From Sympetrum striolatum (Eukaryota > Arthropoda > Insecta > Odonata > Libellulidae), in contig OX388343.1 in NCBI GenBank assembly GCA_947579665.1, positions 101,065,657 through 101,129,656 of the forward strand: 64,000 nucleotides of DNA, read 5' to 3'. The notes below the pieces were generated by a model. The model saw only the letters and a list, made by a program, of their open reading frames with translations, did not search any database and was not told the origin of the DNA. Positions 49,528 to 59,250 of this stretch are shown here, piece by piece (position 1 is the first letter of the stretch; every line of letters begins with the position of its first letter). The translations under genes and the position numbers were made by a program.

Positions 49528-49603
49528 AGGGGCCGATGAGGAAGATTTCTCCTTAATTCACATGTCTAATTATCCTTGTAATCTCTATTCTTCATCGGCC
49601 CCT
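49528..49603. other. Imperfect hairpin downstream of the polymerase gene
   Basis: AGGGGCCGATGAGGAAGA (49528-49545) pairs with TCTTCATCGGCCCCT (49589-49603), with a three-base bulge. GGCT and AGCC extend it outward. AATAAA follows near 49633. It could mark the 3' end of the early transcript; role unknown. Confidence 0.5.
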
Positions 49604-49737
49604 TGTAGCCCCTAATGAAAAAATTGTTGTTAAATAAACAAAATGTTGAAAATTTGAGAGTTAATCTTTTATTTCTAAAGCACTCAACGAAAAGTTCTTT
49701 CACTTATATACCCTTTTCCTCTATCGCTTCAGCTCTG

Positions 49738-49850
49738 ATTGGTTGGTCGACGATTGGTCTTTTGAAGTTTGCAACCAACTAGGAGATCCGCGGTATGATG
49801 ACGACGACTTCCCTAATTACCGTGGGGAAAATAAAAGTATATATTAAACG
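49738..49850 (+). promoter_or_regulatory. Promoter of the late gene run: ATTGG pair and TATA-like box
   Basis: ATTGG at 49738-49742 and 49753-49757, then ATAAAAGTATATATTA (49831-49846). With a start about 30 bp past the TATA-like box, the message would begin near 49865. That favours ATG 49881 over ATG 49860 for the ATPase. The layout mirrors the promoter at 43143-43282. Confidence 0.5.
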
Positions 49851-49880
49851 AACCTCTTGATGTTCTTACTCATTTACAAC

Positions 49881-50540
49881 ATGTCACTCCCTCTGAGCGC
49901 TCCTTTCACAATGACCATAAGTGGTCCGACTATGAGTGGTAAATCTGTATGGATGGAGAAGTTCATCAATTCAATAGATTTTCTTGTCGATACGGAATTT
50001 GATCGCATCATTTGGTGTTACTCTGAATTTCAATCGATCCCTTCTATATTAAGATCGAACCCTAAAGTAAAGTTTCACGAGGGCGTTCCTGATTTAAAAG
50101 AAATTTCAAACGATTCCGGAGCTCATCATCATCTGATATGTCTCGATGATTTAATGATGGAAATCGATTCCTCGATAGTGAATTTATTTACTAAAGGAGC
50201 TCATCATTGGAATTTGAGCGTGATCTTCATAACGCAAAATTTGTTTCATCAAGGTAAGGGTCGTAGAGACATCTAGTTAAACTCACACTACATTGTATGT
50301 TTTAAAAACCCTCGCGATAGAAGTAAGATATTCCATCTTGCAAGACAGATCTATCCAGAAAACCCCTTATATATTCAAGATGCTTATAGAGATGCGACTT
50401 CAAATCCACATGGGTACTTGTTTATTGATTTGAAACAGAATACCCCTGATGATTACCGAATAAGAACAAATATTTTTCCCGAAGATAAGTTTACGTTTGT
50501 ATACGTTCCAAAAATTAAAAATAAAAAGCGCATGCTTTAG
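49881..50540 (+). pseudogene. Genome-packaging ATPase (FtsK/HerA, A32-like), one TAG stop
   Basis: This family pumps DNA into capsids. Chosen start ATG 49881 (MSLPLSAPFTM); ATG 49860 is in frame upstream but probably ahead of the mRNA start. Walker A GPTMSGKS (residues 15-22), Walker B LICLDDLMM with the acidic pair at 89-90, and sensor-like VIFITQNLFHQGKG before the break. An in-frame TAG at 50274-50276 interrupts it. The same frame continues with clear family sequence (NPRDRSKIF, LARQIYP, PHGYLFIDL, RIRTNIFP) to TAG 50538-50540, 219 residues in all, the usual family length. The lesion is a single nonsense codon. First gene of the compact late run. Confidence 0.88.
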
Positions 50541-50562
50541 AAATTATAATCATTTCACAAAT

Positions 50563-50892
50563 ATGTCTCGAACAGTGAATAGCTGCACGGATATGCTCAA
50601 GGCTCTCTGTAAAATGAAGCCTAAGCAGAGAGTAGCCATATTGAAAAATTGCGATAAGAAATTAATTCATGCAATTTGCGAATGTGTGTTAAATGTCTTA
50701 AAAGGTAACGCACAATTGAAACCGTGTCATAAACGCAGAATATCTCGTCACAAGAAGATCTTGCGGAATATTATTAAGCGCGGAGGTTGCTGGAAAAAGA
50801 AGAGACAAATTATCGTTCAAAAAGGAGGTGGTTTTCTTCCAGTAATTATCGGTACAGCTTTGAGTAGTTTAATCGGATCATTAATTAAATAA
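50563..50892 (+). CDS. Small basic protein with hydrophobic C-terminus (adenovirus pX-like)
   Basis: 109 residues from ATG 50563, intact. The N-terminal half is helical (MLKALCKMKPKQRVAILKNC, then LIHAICECVLNVLKG). A highly basic middle follows (HKRRISRHKKILRNIIKRGG, then KKKRQII). The end is a Gly-rich hydrophobic tail (GGGFLPVIIGTALSSLIGSL). A protein with this architecture lies at this place in many animal Mavericks/adintoviruses and is compared to adenovirus core or minor capsid proteins. Its exact role is not established. It lies 22 bases after the ATPase and 3 bases before the next ATG. Confidence 0.75.
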   Translation: MSRTVNSCTDMLKALCKMKPKQRVAILKNCDKKLIHAICECVLNVLKGNAQLKPCHKRRISRHKKILRNIIKRGGCWKKKRQIIVQKGGGFLPVIIGTALSSLIGSLIK

Positions 50893-50895
50893 ATA

Positions 50896-51591
50896 ATGGA
50901 ACATGCAAAGAAAATGATTTTGGTACCAAGTGAGGTTATGGAAAGATTTCCAAGTAAACAAGATTCACAACACATTTCCCGTCTAGATGAGGAAATGAAA
51001 AACAAATTGCACGCTACCAACATTCCAGACAATGATAAATGGAATATGTACCGAGAAATTCTTTTAAAATACTTGAATCAAGTTGAAAAACAGAAAAAGC
51101 CTGCATACATTCCGATTATTGATATACAGGGTGCGTCTGGTTCGATTGAAACATCGAATGCAAGAAGCTTAGAGGCGTCTGAAGAAGATAACACTCACGA
51201 AATTTTAAAATCCGTTCCTCAAAGCTTTAGAAGAAAAGCTCGCTTGCTATACGATAGAATTTTAAAAAGTGGAAAAATTACATGGGATGAACGAGGAGTG
51301 GTTACCATTGATGGACGCACGATACCTCAATCGAACATTACAGATCTCATTAACGATGCGGTTAGATCGCGTAAAAATACTAATCCTAGTGGTTGGGAAA
51401 CATTTTGCAACGCTTTACGGGAGATGAACATTCCTCAAGAATATATTGGAAATCAGAAGAGATGGAACTTCATTCGCGATTTCGGCTCGGTATGGCATGA
51501 GTCGAAACCTTCGCCGAGAGCATCGTCAGGAAAGATTAAGCATCGATATTCCCCATATAAAACCAGAGGTTGGGAAAAATTTCGTTTATAA
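50896..51591 (+). CDS. Maverick late protein, 231 aa, function unknown
   Basis: Intact frame from ATG 50896. N-terminal KKMILVPSEVMERF, then a charged helix (LDEEMKNKLHATNIPDNDKW, then YREILLKYLNQVEKQ). A C-terminal module follows: LKSVPQSFRRKARLLYDRIL, SGKITWDERGVVTIDGRTIP, DLINDAVR and NPSGWETFCNALREMNIPQE. I recognise this as a conserved ORF of arthropod Mavericks, often located just ahead of the integrase, but know no assigned function. The stop TAA (51589-51591) shares its last A with the integrase ATG. Confidence 0.7.
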   Translation: MEHAKKMILVPSEVMERFPSKQDSQHISRLDEEMKNKLHATNIPDNDKWNMYREILLKYLNQVEKQKKPAYIPIIDIQGASGSIETSNARSLEASEEDNTHEILKSVPQSFRRKARLLYDRILKSGKITWDERGVVTIDGRTIPQSNITDLINDAVRSRKNTNPSGWETFCNALREMNIPQEYIGNQKRWNFIRDFGSVWHESKPSPRASSGKIKHRYSPYKTRGWEKFRL

Positions 51592-52654
51592 TGAGTATTG
51601 ATGAGACGTACTTAGACGCTAGTAATCCTTCTGGCTATTCTGGCGCATCCGCACTAATTAATAACCTTAAAGGAAAGTTTTCATCCAAAGAAGTTCGGGA
51701 GTGGCTTGAAGGTTTGGATGCTTACACTCTTCACAAACTTATTCGTCGCAAATTTCCGAGAAATCGCTATCACATAACGAATATAGACGATCTTTGGCAA
51801 TGTGATCTCATTGATATGCGTAATCTAAAAGACCACAACGATGGTTATGGGTACTTATTAGCTGTAATTGATACTTTTAGTTAGTTCGTCTGGGTAACGC
51901 CCATTAAATTAAAAACAGGTGAATACGTAAAATCTGCTTTCCGGAAAATATTTAAGAAAACCGGTAGAAAACCACTCAACATTCAATCCGATAAAGGCGG
52001 TGAATTCACTTCTAACCTGGTGAAAAAGTTTTTCAAAGAGAACAGTATAAACTATTATGTGACGCAAAATCCCGATGTGAAGGCGAGCATCGTTGAACGA
52101 TTCAACAGAACTCTCAAAACGAGAATGTGGCGTTACTTTACAGACAATAACACGCGACGGTACATAGAAATTTTACCAAAATTATTGCATGGTTACAATC
52201 ATACATACCATTCTAGCATCAAAATGACGCCAATAGACGTAAATGAGAAAAATATTTATGATGTATGGAAACATTTATATGGAAATGTTAAAGATAAACC
52301 CTCAAAACCGGTATTACGAATTGGTGATATGGTTCGTCTGTCCAGAATAAAAGAGGCCTTTGATAAAGGATATGAAAGCAACTGGACCGAAGAAATATTT
52401 AAAGTACGAAAAGTAATAAATAGAAAACCTGTAGTTTACGTTGTTGAAGATCAAAGCGGGAAGAGATCGAAGGTCGATTTTATGCACCGGAACTACAGCG
52501 CGTTAGAGTTACTAGAACACATAACTATAAAATTGATAAAATACTCGACTATAGAGGTAGAGGGGTCAAACGAGAATCATTCGTCAAGTGGAAAGGATAC
52601 CCCGATAGTTTCAACTCTTGGGTCGATATTAAATATATAAAGAAGTTGAGATGA
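51591..52654 (+). pseudogene. Retroviral-type integrase (rve), TAG stop and tail frameshift
   Basis: Integrates the element. ATG 51591 overlaps the previous stop. An N-terminal KLIRRKFPRNRY-type segment precedes the catalytic core. Acidic residues: D72 (WQCDLIDM), D134 (QSDKGGEF), E169 (ASIVERFNRT), 34 residues between the last two. An in-frame TAG at 51882-51884 follows VIDTFS and is the only break in the core; the frame resumes with FVWVTPIK. An SH3-like segment (RIGDMVRLSR) follows. After about 52525 the C-terminal chromodomain-like tail (FVKWKGYPDSFNSWV) lies in another frame, so there is a one-base frameshift near 52505-52532. That frame ends at TGA 52652-52654, overlapping the next ATG in an ATGA junction. 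Confidence 0.9.
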
Positions 52655-53419
52655 AGGATCAGTTTTACATAACTTTACCTAGCAACAGTAGTATGCTTTC
52701 ATTCCCGGACAATACAACGACCAAGTTTCGAACGCAACTACCTCAAAGAATCAAACTATACGGAGAATGGGAAGTTGCCGTGGTAGAATTTCAATATCCA
52801 TGTTCGCTCTTAACCATAAGCAATGGAAATAACATCATAAGACTACGGAACGACCAAGGAGGAAACGAAAAGTTTAGGATTAAACCTGGACTTTATGAAA
52901 GTATTTCATCAGTTATTCACGAGATAAATAGTATAGATAAAATTTCTTCTCGCTTCATTTTTGAAATGGATACGAATACCCAGCGCGTTTTTATAAATGC
53001 CGGCCGGGATTCTATAAACCTTATAACAGACAAGCCAAAGAAACAGTACATGACTTTTACACCGAGGTTGTCCCTACAACTCGGTATTGATCCAAAACTG
53101 CAAATATCCACGGGCCTCATCTCAAACCATCCGGCCAATTTATTCTTAGGATTTCCGCATCAAATTCTGATATACTGCGATATCGTAGAACAACAATTAA
53201 TTGGCGACACATGCGCACCACTCCTTAGGATGGTGAATATGGACACTAGAAAATATGTTTACGGCTCGCAAAAATTGATAAGTTTCGATTCACCCCATTA
53301 CATACCTCTAATGCGAATTTGATAACATTGAGATCGATTTAAGGGACGACACAGGTAATCGGATCCCATTTGAGTTTGGAACGACGGTCGTGAAACTACA
53401 TTTCCGAAAATCAGTTTAA
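52651..53419 (+). CDS. Penton-like minor capsid protein, C-terminal frameshift
   Basis: The family signature is at the start: FYITLPSNSSMLSFPDN, FRTQLPQRIKLYGEWEVAVV, EFQYP. Further conserved patches are FEMDTNTQRVFI, LQLGIDPK and ILIYCDIVEQQLIGDTCAPL. I read it as the single-jelly-roll minor capsid/penton protein of Mavericks and adintoviruses; this is by family pattern, not structure. The frame is open for 223 codons to TGA 53320-53322. Family-like sequence then continues in the +1 frame (DLRDDTGNRIPFEFG) to TAA 53417-53419, so a one-base frameshift lies within about 53295-53322. The reading end is 2 bases before the next ATG. Confidence 0.75.
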
Positions 53420-53420
53420 A

Positions 53421-53936
53421 ATGGTCAGAGAAAAGCCGATGATTCATCATGACCTCTACCTGCAATATTACGAGAATCAGGCGGGAATGGGGATATCAAA
53501 CGTATATAGGGGCTGTGAATACCAGCGCGGGCATGGTATTGGAAGTTTCTTGGGCGGTATCTTCAGGGCTGCTTTACCATTTCTTTCGAGAGGTGCTAAA
53601 GCTGTCGGTAAGGAGGTTTTACGTACAGGGGTCCACTTACTGAGTGATGTAGCCCAGAATAAACCTATCCGTGAATCAGTGTTGAGGCGCGTCGATGAAG
53701 CCGGGGATAATCTTAAGAGAAAAGCTGTTGATTCAATTGACAAATTAATGAGAGGTTCGGGATATAAGAAGCGTCGAATCGTCAATCGCAGTCATTCTTC
53801 ACTCGTGTCTCAGAGAAGAAAGGAGTCTCAGAAAGGGAAGAGGAAGAAGCAGGTAAAGCCAAAGAGAAAAGGGAAAAATATCAAAAGAAAAGGGGGTCGT
53901 CAGCTGGTGAAACGCGAGTTGGATATTTTTGATTAA
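53421..53936 (+). CDS. Adenovirus pVI/pX-like minor structural protein
   Basis: Intact 171-residue frame. Short N-terminus with YLQYYENQAGMG, then YRGCEYQRGHGIGSFLGGIF, a Gly-rich amphipathic/hydrophobic segment (about residues 30-60). After it come GKEVLRTGVHLLSDVAQNKP, ESVLRRVDEAGDNLKRKAVD, GSGYKKRRI and a very basic Lys/Arg tail (KGKRKKQVKPKRKGKN). This layout is standard for a Maverick late protein compared to adenovirus pVI or core proteins that join capsid to DNA or membrane; the exact homology is inference. It ends 1 base before the capsid ATG. Confidence 0.75.
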   Translation: MVREKPMIHHDLYLQYYENQAGMGISNVYRGCEYQRGHGIGSFLGGIFRAALPFLSRGAKAVGKEVLRTGVHLLSDVAQNKPIRESVLRRVDEAGDNLKRKAVDSIDKLMRGSGYKKRRIVNRSHSSLVSQRRKESQKGKRKKQVKPKRKGKNIKRKGGRQLVKRELDIFD

Positions 53937-53937
53937 A

Positions 53938-54810
53938 ATGTCGTTCTTGCATTCTCATTCTTGTGAATGCACGAAATCAGAGTTGGATCTTTTCACGATC
54001 CCACCCACTCAAACTAGCATTCGCAATTCCCAATGGGTCCATTATAAACCTCTTTAGTCAATAAATGACGATTCACCCTTGGAGTTTGTTGTCAGCGGTG
54101 CTGGTGACGAATATATCGATCTCGGACATACATTAATTCATGTAGTAGCTAAAATCATAAGAACGGATAGTACCGATACTGTGGAGGAAAACAAAGTCGG
54201 GCCTGTAAATAACTTTTTACATTCCCTCTTCTCGCAAGTGGATGTGTATTTGAATCAAAAGTTGGTTTCACCACCTAGCAACACTTATGCTTATAGATCT
54301 TACATTGAAAATTTACTTTCATACGGCCCTGCGGCGAAAAAATCGCACTTAACAATGTCGTTATGGTACGATGATACAGCAGGGCTAACGGATAATCTGG
54401 AGCATCATAATGCTGGCCTAACAAAAAGAAGAAATTTTTCAAAACTGAGCAAACCATTCGACATGATCGGTTGCATTCATTCGGATATATTCAATCAAGA
54501 TAAATTTCTTTTAAACGGAGTCGAACTGCGCATTAAAATGATCCGATCGCGGGATGCATTCTGCCTCATGTCTGAGACACCGTATGCGAAGGTAAAGATA
54601 ATGGATGCGACTCTTTTAGTGAGGCGAGTTTGTATTAATCCTAGCGTTCTCATTGCGCATAGTTAAACTCTAGAGAAGTCACCAGCTAAGCCACCACCCA
54701 TTGACGAGAGTTGAAGTTAAAGTCCTTACGATCTCTTCAGGGGTACAAAGTAAAGTTATAGACAATATTTTCATCGGCCAATTACATTCACACGGTCTCA
54801 TTCACTTATA
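53938..54810 (+). pseudogene. Major capsid protein (double jelly-roll, F54H12.2-like), broken and truncated
   Basis: ATG 53938 opens MSFLHSHSCECTKSELDLF and PPTQTSI, the typical start of the protein annotated in animals as F54H12.2-like, which is the Maverick major capsid protein. Lesions: TAG 54055-54057 after WVHYKPL; the frame then runs clean from 54058 to TAA 54664-54666 (SGAGDEYIDLGHTLIHVVAK, FSQVDVYLNQKLV, RSYIENLLSYG, FDMIGCIHSDIF, NGVELRIKM). A further frameshift lies near 54690-54706, after which TRVEVKVLTISSGVQSK remains readable to about 54800. Similarity then ends. The family is usually well over 400 residues, so roughly the C-terminal third to half is missing. This marks the right limit of recognisable Maverick coding sequence. 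Confidence 0.88.
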
Positions 54811-55189
54811 GACTGACACTTTGAAGCATTTGTTTATTAGGGTTTTTTTGAGGTCAGGTGGTCTCACTTGGTACTTTGCACCACAGAGTGAACCCACTTC
54901 TTTTGTTACGCATGCTTCGCTGCCGGAATTTTAAACTGAGGCATGGTTATTAGATGAAAAAATGGTCATTTACATGCATACATACACACATTCACACGAT
55001 TTCATATACTTATAGTGGACAGTTTGAAGTAGTTGGTAATTAGTATTTGGTTTATCGTTTGGAGCTTTTGTATTAGTATTTGTATTTAACAGTACTTCCT
55101 TCTCCTGTTGAGATTCAACTGGTATATAATATATAATTTATTTCTTTCTATTTCGAGTGATATTTAATATTATTTCTGCAATTTATGTT
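54811..55189. other. Right flank of the Maverick, nothing recognised
   Basis: T-rich DNA without coding signal. CCTGTTGAGATTCAACTGG near 55099 resembles a worn copy of the Helitron terminal hairpin seen at 55473. No Maverick terminal repeat is recognised. Confidence 0.4.
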
Positions 55190-55503
55190 AAATTTTTGAT
55201 TCGTTTGTCCCCTTGTACCTGTATGAAAACGTCACTTTAAACGTGGTACTGCTTATCCTAATATGAGTATACTTATATATTCTCAGTTGAGAAAATTTTT
55301 CATTCAAAGTATTTGAGATTGAATATAGAGTTGGAGCGGCTTTGTAGACTTAATTGTAACTTACATTTCTTGATAATGTTTTTTGGAAAGTCTGGTATTA
55401 GCTATTTACCAACAATTATGAACCATTTGTTACGATCAAGGTTATTACACTGGTATTTATGAAATTAAATATCCCGTTGAGAATCAACGGGTACTTCTGC
55501 AGG
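55190..55503 (+). mobile_element. Helitron-like 3' end (partial copy)
   Basis: About 310 bp matches 56165-56475 in direct orientation (GCTTATCCTAAT, GTTACGATCAAG). It ends with a perfect 8-bp stem hairpin CCCGTTGA-GAA-TCAACGGG (55473-55491), followed 10 bp later by CTGCAGG. The hairpin plus short spacer is the hallmark of a Helitron 3' end, although the terminal CTRR is altered here. The next copy starts immediately. Confidence 0.5.
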
Positions 55504-56475
55504 TCTATTATATAAAATAGAGTGTGGGTGTGTATGTATGTTCGCTAAAAACTCGAGAACCGAGAGTCGCAAGACTTTGAAATTTTCTGCATTATTAAAA
55601 GTCGACCCCGCGCAGAGTATAGGCTACTTTTTATTTCCATAAGGTCCACGGTTCGAACCCAGACGGGTCAAAACGTTTCCATAAGAAATACACGTAGAGG
55701 TAATTTTTCGTAGAAGGGTTATCCTCCACAATCCCTCCATTGAAAAGGTAAAGCAAGGGGATGTTAAGAATAAGGTTTAACAAATACTTTTTTCCACAGA
55801 TTTATTTGCAAAACGACCGGTTTCGGCACAGATCGGCCATCTTCAGACCTGAAGATGGCCGATCTGTGCCGAAACCGGTCGTTTTGCAAATAAATCTGTG
55901 GAAAAAAGTATTTGTTAAACCTTATTCTTAACATCCTCTGTTATGGATTTCCACACGGTAAAGCCTGCCACAATCGATTTTATTTATAGGTAAAGCAAGT
56001 TTACGTTTTGTTATACGCAGAATAAATAAAGTTATTCATTGTGGTTTTTTAAGTGCTTCCAATTCTTATATATATATACTATCATTCTGTTATCGGTGTT
56101 CAATCTCGGTTGTTTCAGAGTGATATAAAAGACACTTTGGTTGTGTTTGATCATTGTTTCCGATATCCATTTTTTCCCTTTCTAAAAATGTCTCCTTAAA
56201 CGTGATGCTGCTTATCCTAATGCTATCTTCGAATATACTTTTTATAATCCTTAAACAAATGTTGTGTTCATCGAAGAATTTTTCATTCTAATATTTAGAT
56301 TACTTTGCAGATTTTATTATAACTTCATTTTGTTTGTTTATTGGATTGGAAATGATGATAGCCTGGCATTTGCTGTCTACTTAAAGTTATGAGACGTGTT
56401 ACGATCAAGCCTGTAACAAAAGTATTTATTAATTTTAATTTTTCCACGATGAGATTCAACGGGCACTTCAGCTAG
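55504..56475 (+). mobile_element. Non-autonomous Helitron-like element (~970 bp)
   Basis: Starts TCTATTATATAAAATAGAG, then GTGTGGGTGTG and TATGTATGTTCGCTAAAAAC. Ends with a worn hairpin (GATGAGATTCAACGGG), CACTTCAG and CTAG (56472-56475) followed by T. 5' TC and 3' hairpin-CTAG-T fit Helitron termini; the base before TC is G rather than the expected A. The 5' segment recurs at 58698. The interior carries the 88-bp-arm palindrome. No Rep/helicase coding. Confidence 0.5.
55759..55936. repeat. Perfect 88-bp inverted repeat with 2-bp centre
   Basis: 55759-55846 is the exact reverse complement of 55849-55936, separated by AC. Landmarks: GAAGATGGCCGATCTGTGCC and GAAACCGGTCGTTTTGC. No mismatch over 88 pairs, unlike the older repeats around it. 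GAAGATGGCC...ACCGGTCG sequences are common in dispersed invertebrate elements. It could extrude as a cruciform or give a long hairpin RNA. Confidence 0.95.
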
Positions 56476-58697
56476 TTTACAATATGGGAGCGGGAATAGC
56501 TCAGGCTGCGGGCCAACCACGCGGTACGGTAGTCGAGCGGGCCGACCCCACCAGGAAGATGAATTCAAAAACCTTTGCTATTATTATGAAGAAGGAAAAT
56601 GCTCTGATCTATTCAAGCTCATGAATATATATATATATATAATTGAATAAAAAGTATTGAGTTCTATTTCCGTTAACGGACGAATCTTGAATGCATAAGA
56701 TCACCACATTTCCCCGCCAGCGAAAAAAGGGATAGCGTTAACGCCGATTGAATTTGAGGCAAGTGCTTGCGGTAAATCGAAGCAAGCACCTGCCAGTCAC
56801 TGCACACACCCAAAATCCAATAAAAGGGTTCGTTTAAACAGTCAAAATCCTCGCAACTGCTATGTTTAAACGGAATTAGTCCACCTAAATAATACACTCC
56901 ATACAATTATCTTTCCATCGGTACTCCTCTAGACTTCGTACGGCCATAATTTCTAATTTTAAAGTGCTAAATAAATAGAGCGTGCAAAGACGAAAATGCA
57001 CTAAAAGCGTGCATTTTGTGGTTGAGTTATGAACACTTTTTCGCTGTCTCTCAAAGCCTCAAGAAGGAGCTTCTGATAGCCTCTTGTGGGGGCCCCTGGA
57101 ATAGAATTACGCGTGGAAGATTCTCGTTGCTTCGTTATGGGGAAACATCTCTCTGAAGGCTCATTGAAACAAACGGAGTGGCCACAGTGGAAGAGGCTAT
57201 TCCAGCGAGGGGCTCGTTGAGGGTAGACTTAGTTACGGTTGTTAAGGCGATATATTTTTCGTGGGTGTTGTCTGACATTTTGATGAGCGGAGGGGGAAGG
57301 GGAAGGAGGGGAGGTTACTATGACGACTAAGGTATCAACATTGGTAGGAATGGCAAAAGAAAAGCGATGGTTAAGCGAATGAGAAACAGTTGAGCATAGA
57401 GTTGCGTCATTGAAATGAGGTATGTCGGAAAACAAAAGAACGACGATAGTGGAGATTTAAATGCCTAGTAAAGCGGGTGGGGGAAGAGGACAAAAGAGCA
57501 ACGATATTTTAAACTCGATCGAAACAAATAAAGAGCGAATATGTTTGCGTTTTCTCTGACGACGTGAATTAAAAGTGAGTAAGGAGTACAGAAAAATTAC
57601 GATAAAATGATCGAAATGGAAAACAACTGAATCGAGAAAATTCGTATTGCCGTAGAAATGACATTAAATTAGGTCATTAAAGAAAAAATGTGTAATTAAA
57701 CGAATTTAGATTTTGAAAAATATTTAAAGGAAAAAACGAATAAAAATAAATATTAGTAATATAAACATTAGTATATTAGTAAAATAAGCGAGGTTAAATC
57801 TTAATAAACTAAGAATAAAATGTTATTTATCTTAATGAACGAATACATTTACAAAAGGTGAATTGATTATAATATAATATTTTAAATGGATTTCTTATTA
57901 AGTTATTAAAGTGTAAAACATATACTATAAATAGTGAAAGTAGTAAAAATGATAGGAATTAAAAATTCAGTACAAAACAAAGGAGGCAACAAGCGATAGT
58001 TTGACAATCGGTCTTAAAACCGATCAACGAAAGGGCGTACTACGCCTAATAAATCAAATAATAAGATATTTGCTTCCATTGGTTCGAAACATTTAGACTA
58101 ATAAATTACAAAATAATTTTAAAAGGATGTTTTAAATAGAATTTAAAATAAAAGTTTAAATAAATTGCTAATCTAAAATTACTTTAAATGCATTATAATT
58201 AATACGCAGTTCATTTGAAAAATAACCAAGCACAGAGAACTGTATGAGTAAATTTATTATGTTGATAATTTTAGCTCTTTTTTTCATCGAAATATCGGAA
58301 ATTGTAAAAAAGAGAAATTGATTTTCGAGACGTTACCTTTTTCATTGCCCCCTTATTAGTTAAACTGCCCCTAATCTGTCACGTTGGTTCCTAAACACCT
58401 GTTTAAACGAAGAGGTGTTCACTTCCACTGAGAATGGCGGGAGATAATCTCTCTTCTTCACTTCGACTTTTTGTCCGGTCCGCAATATGTCCGGCATTAA
58501 AAGGGGAGGAAAACCACTCAAAAAACTCCCGTAGACATTACAGATCTTTTCAACATTAAAACAATAGATAATCACATAAATGCACACACAATTCATACAA
58601 ATAAGATTTACCTAAAATTATACTTAAACCTAACGTATACATAACTTATTAAGTAAATTAGAAGGAAGTCAGGAATTAGTGAAAACATGTATCTATA
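56476..58697. other. 2.2 kb without recognised features
   Basis: 56480-56560 is G+C rich (GCGGTACGGTAGTCGAGCGG). 56990-57420 is mixed composition. 57600-58330 is extremely A+T rich. Open frames are short (60-80 codons), on the minus strand, without domains. Confidence 0.4.
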
Positions 58698-58960
58698 ATA
58701 TAAAATAGAGTGTGGGTGTGTGGGTGTGCGTGTGTGTTAGTGTGTGCGTGTGTTTGTGGGTGTGTGTGTATGTATGTTCGCTAAAACTCGAGAACCGATA
58801 GTCGCAAAACTTTGAAATTTTCTACATTATTAAATGTCGACCCTGCGCAGAGTATAGACTACTTTTTATTTCCCTAAAGTCCTCGGTTCGAACCCAGACG
58901 GGTCAAAACCTTTCCATAATAAATACACGCAGAGGTCAGCATTTTCGTTGCAGGGTTCAT
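58698..58960 (+). mobile_element. Partial second copy of the Helitron-like 5' end
   Basis: TCTATAATATAAAATAGAG, an expanded GTGTGGGTGTGTG tract, then TATGTTCGCTAAAACTCG, TCGCAAAACTTTGAAATTTT, GACCCTGCGCAGAGTATAGA and GGTTCGAACCCAGACGGGTC. All match 55504-55690. Similarity fades after about 58945. The GT run is longer than in the first copy. Confidence 0.6.
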
Positions 58961-59250
58961 TTCTTATGCAAATTTAAATTAGAAATAATGGTCCTAGAAA
59001 GTCGAATCAAGCACCAAAAGAAGGAAAATAGAATAAGAATTTTTAATTTGGTCGTAGAATATCGTTTTCGATTCGAAATTGCGCACATTTTGATAGATTA
59101 GGTGAATATTTTATCGACATTTTGAGATCGTAAACAACCCATCCCCATGACAATCAATGCGATTCTTGATTTTGAGCTCATGCGTAATTCCATCAGAAGA
59201 CATGGAAAATGTGTGCTCACATACAATTAATGCTGTAGGATATCTTTTAC
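58961..59250. other. Spacer, nothing recognised
   Basis: A+T-rich transition between the Helitron fragment and the right tandem array. No gene or repeat seen. Confidence 0.4.

Noticed and set aside
50274..54057. Genetic code with TAG reassigned
   Set aside because: The capsid gene also has a TAA, several genes have frameshifts, and TAG terminates other frames normally (for example the polymerase end at 49214).
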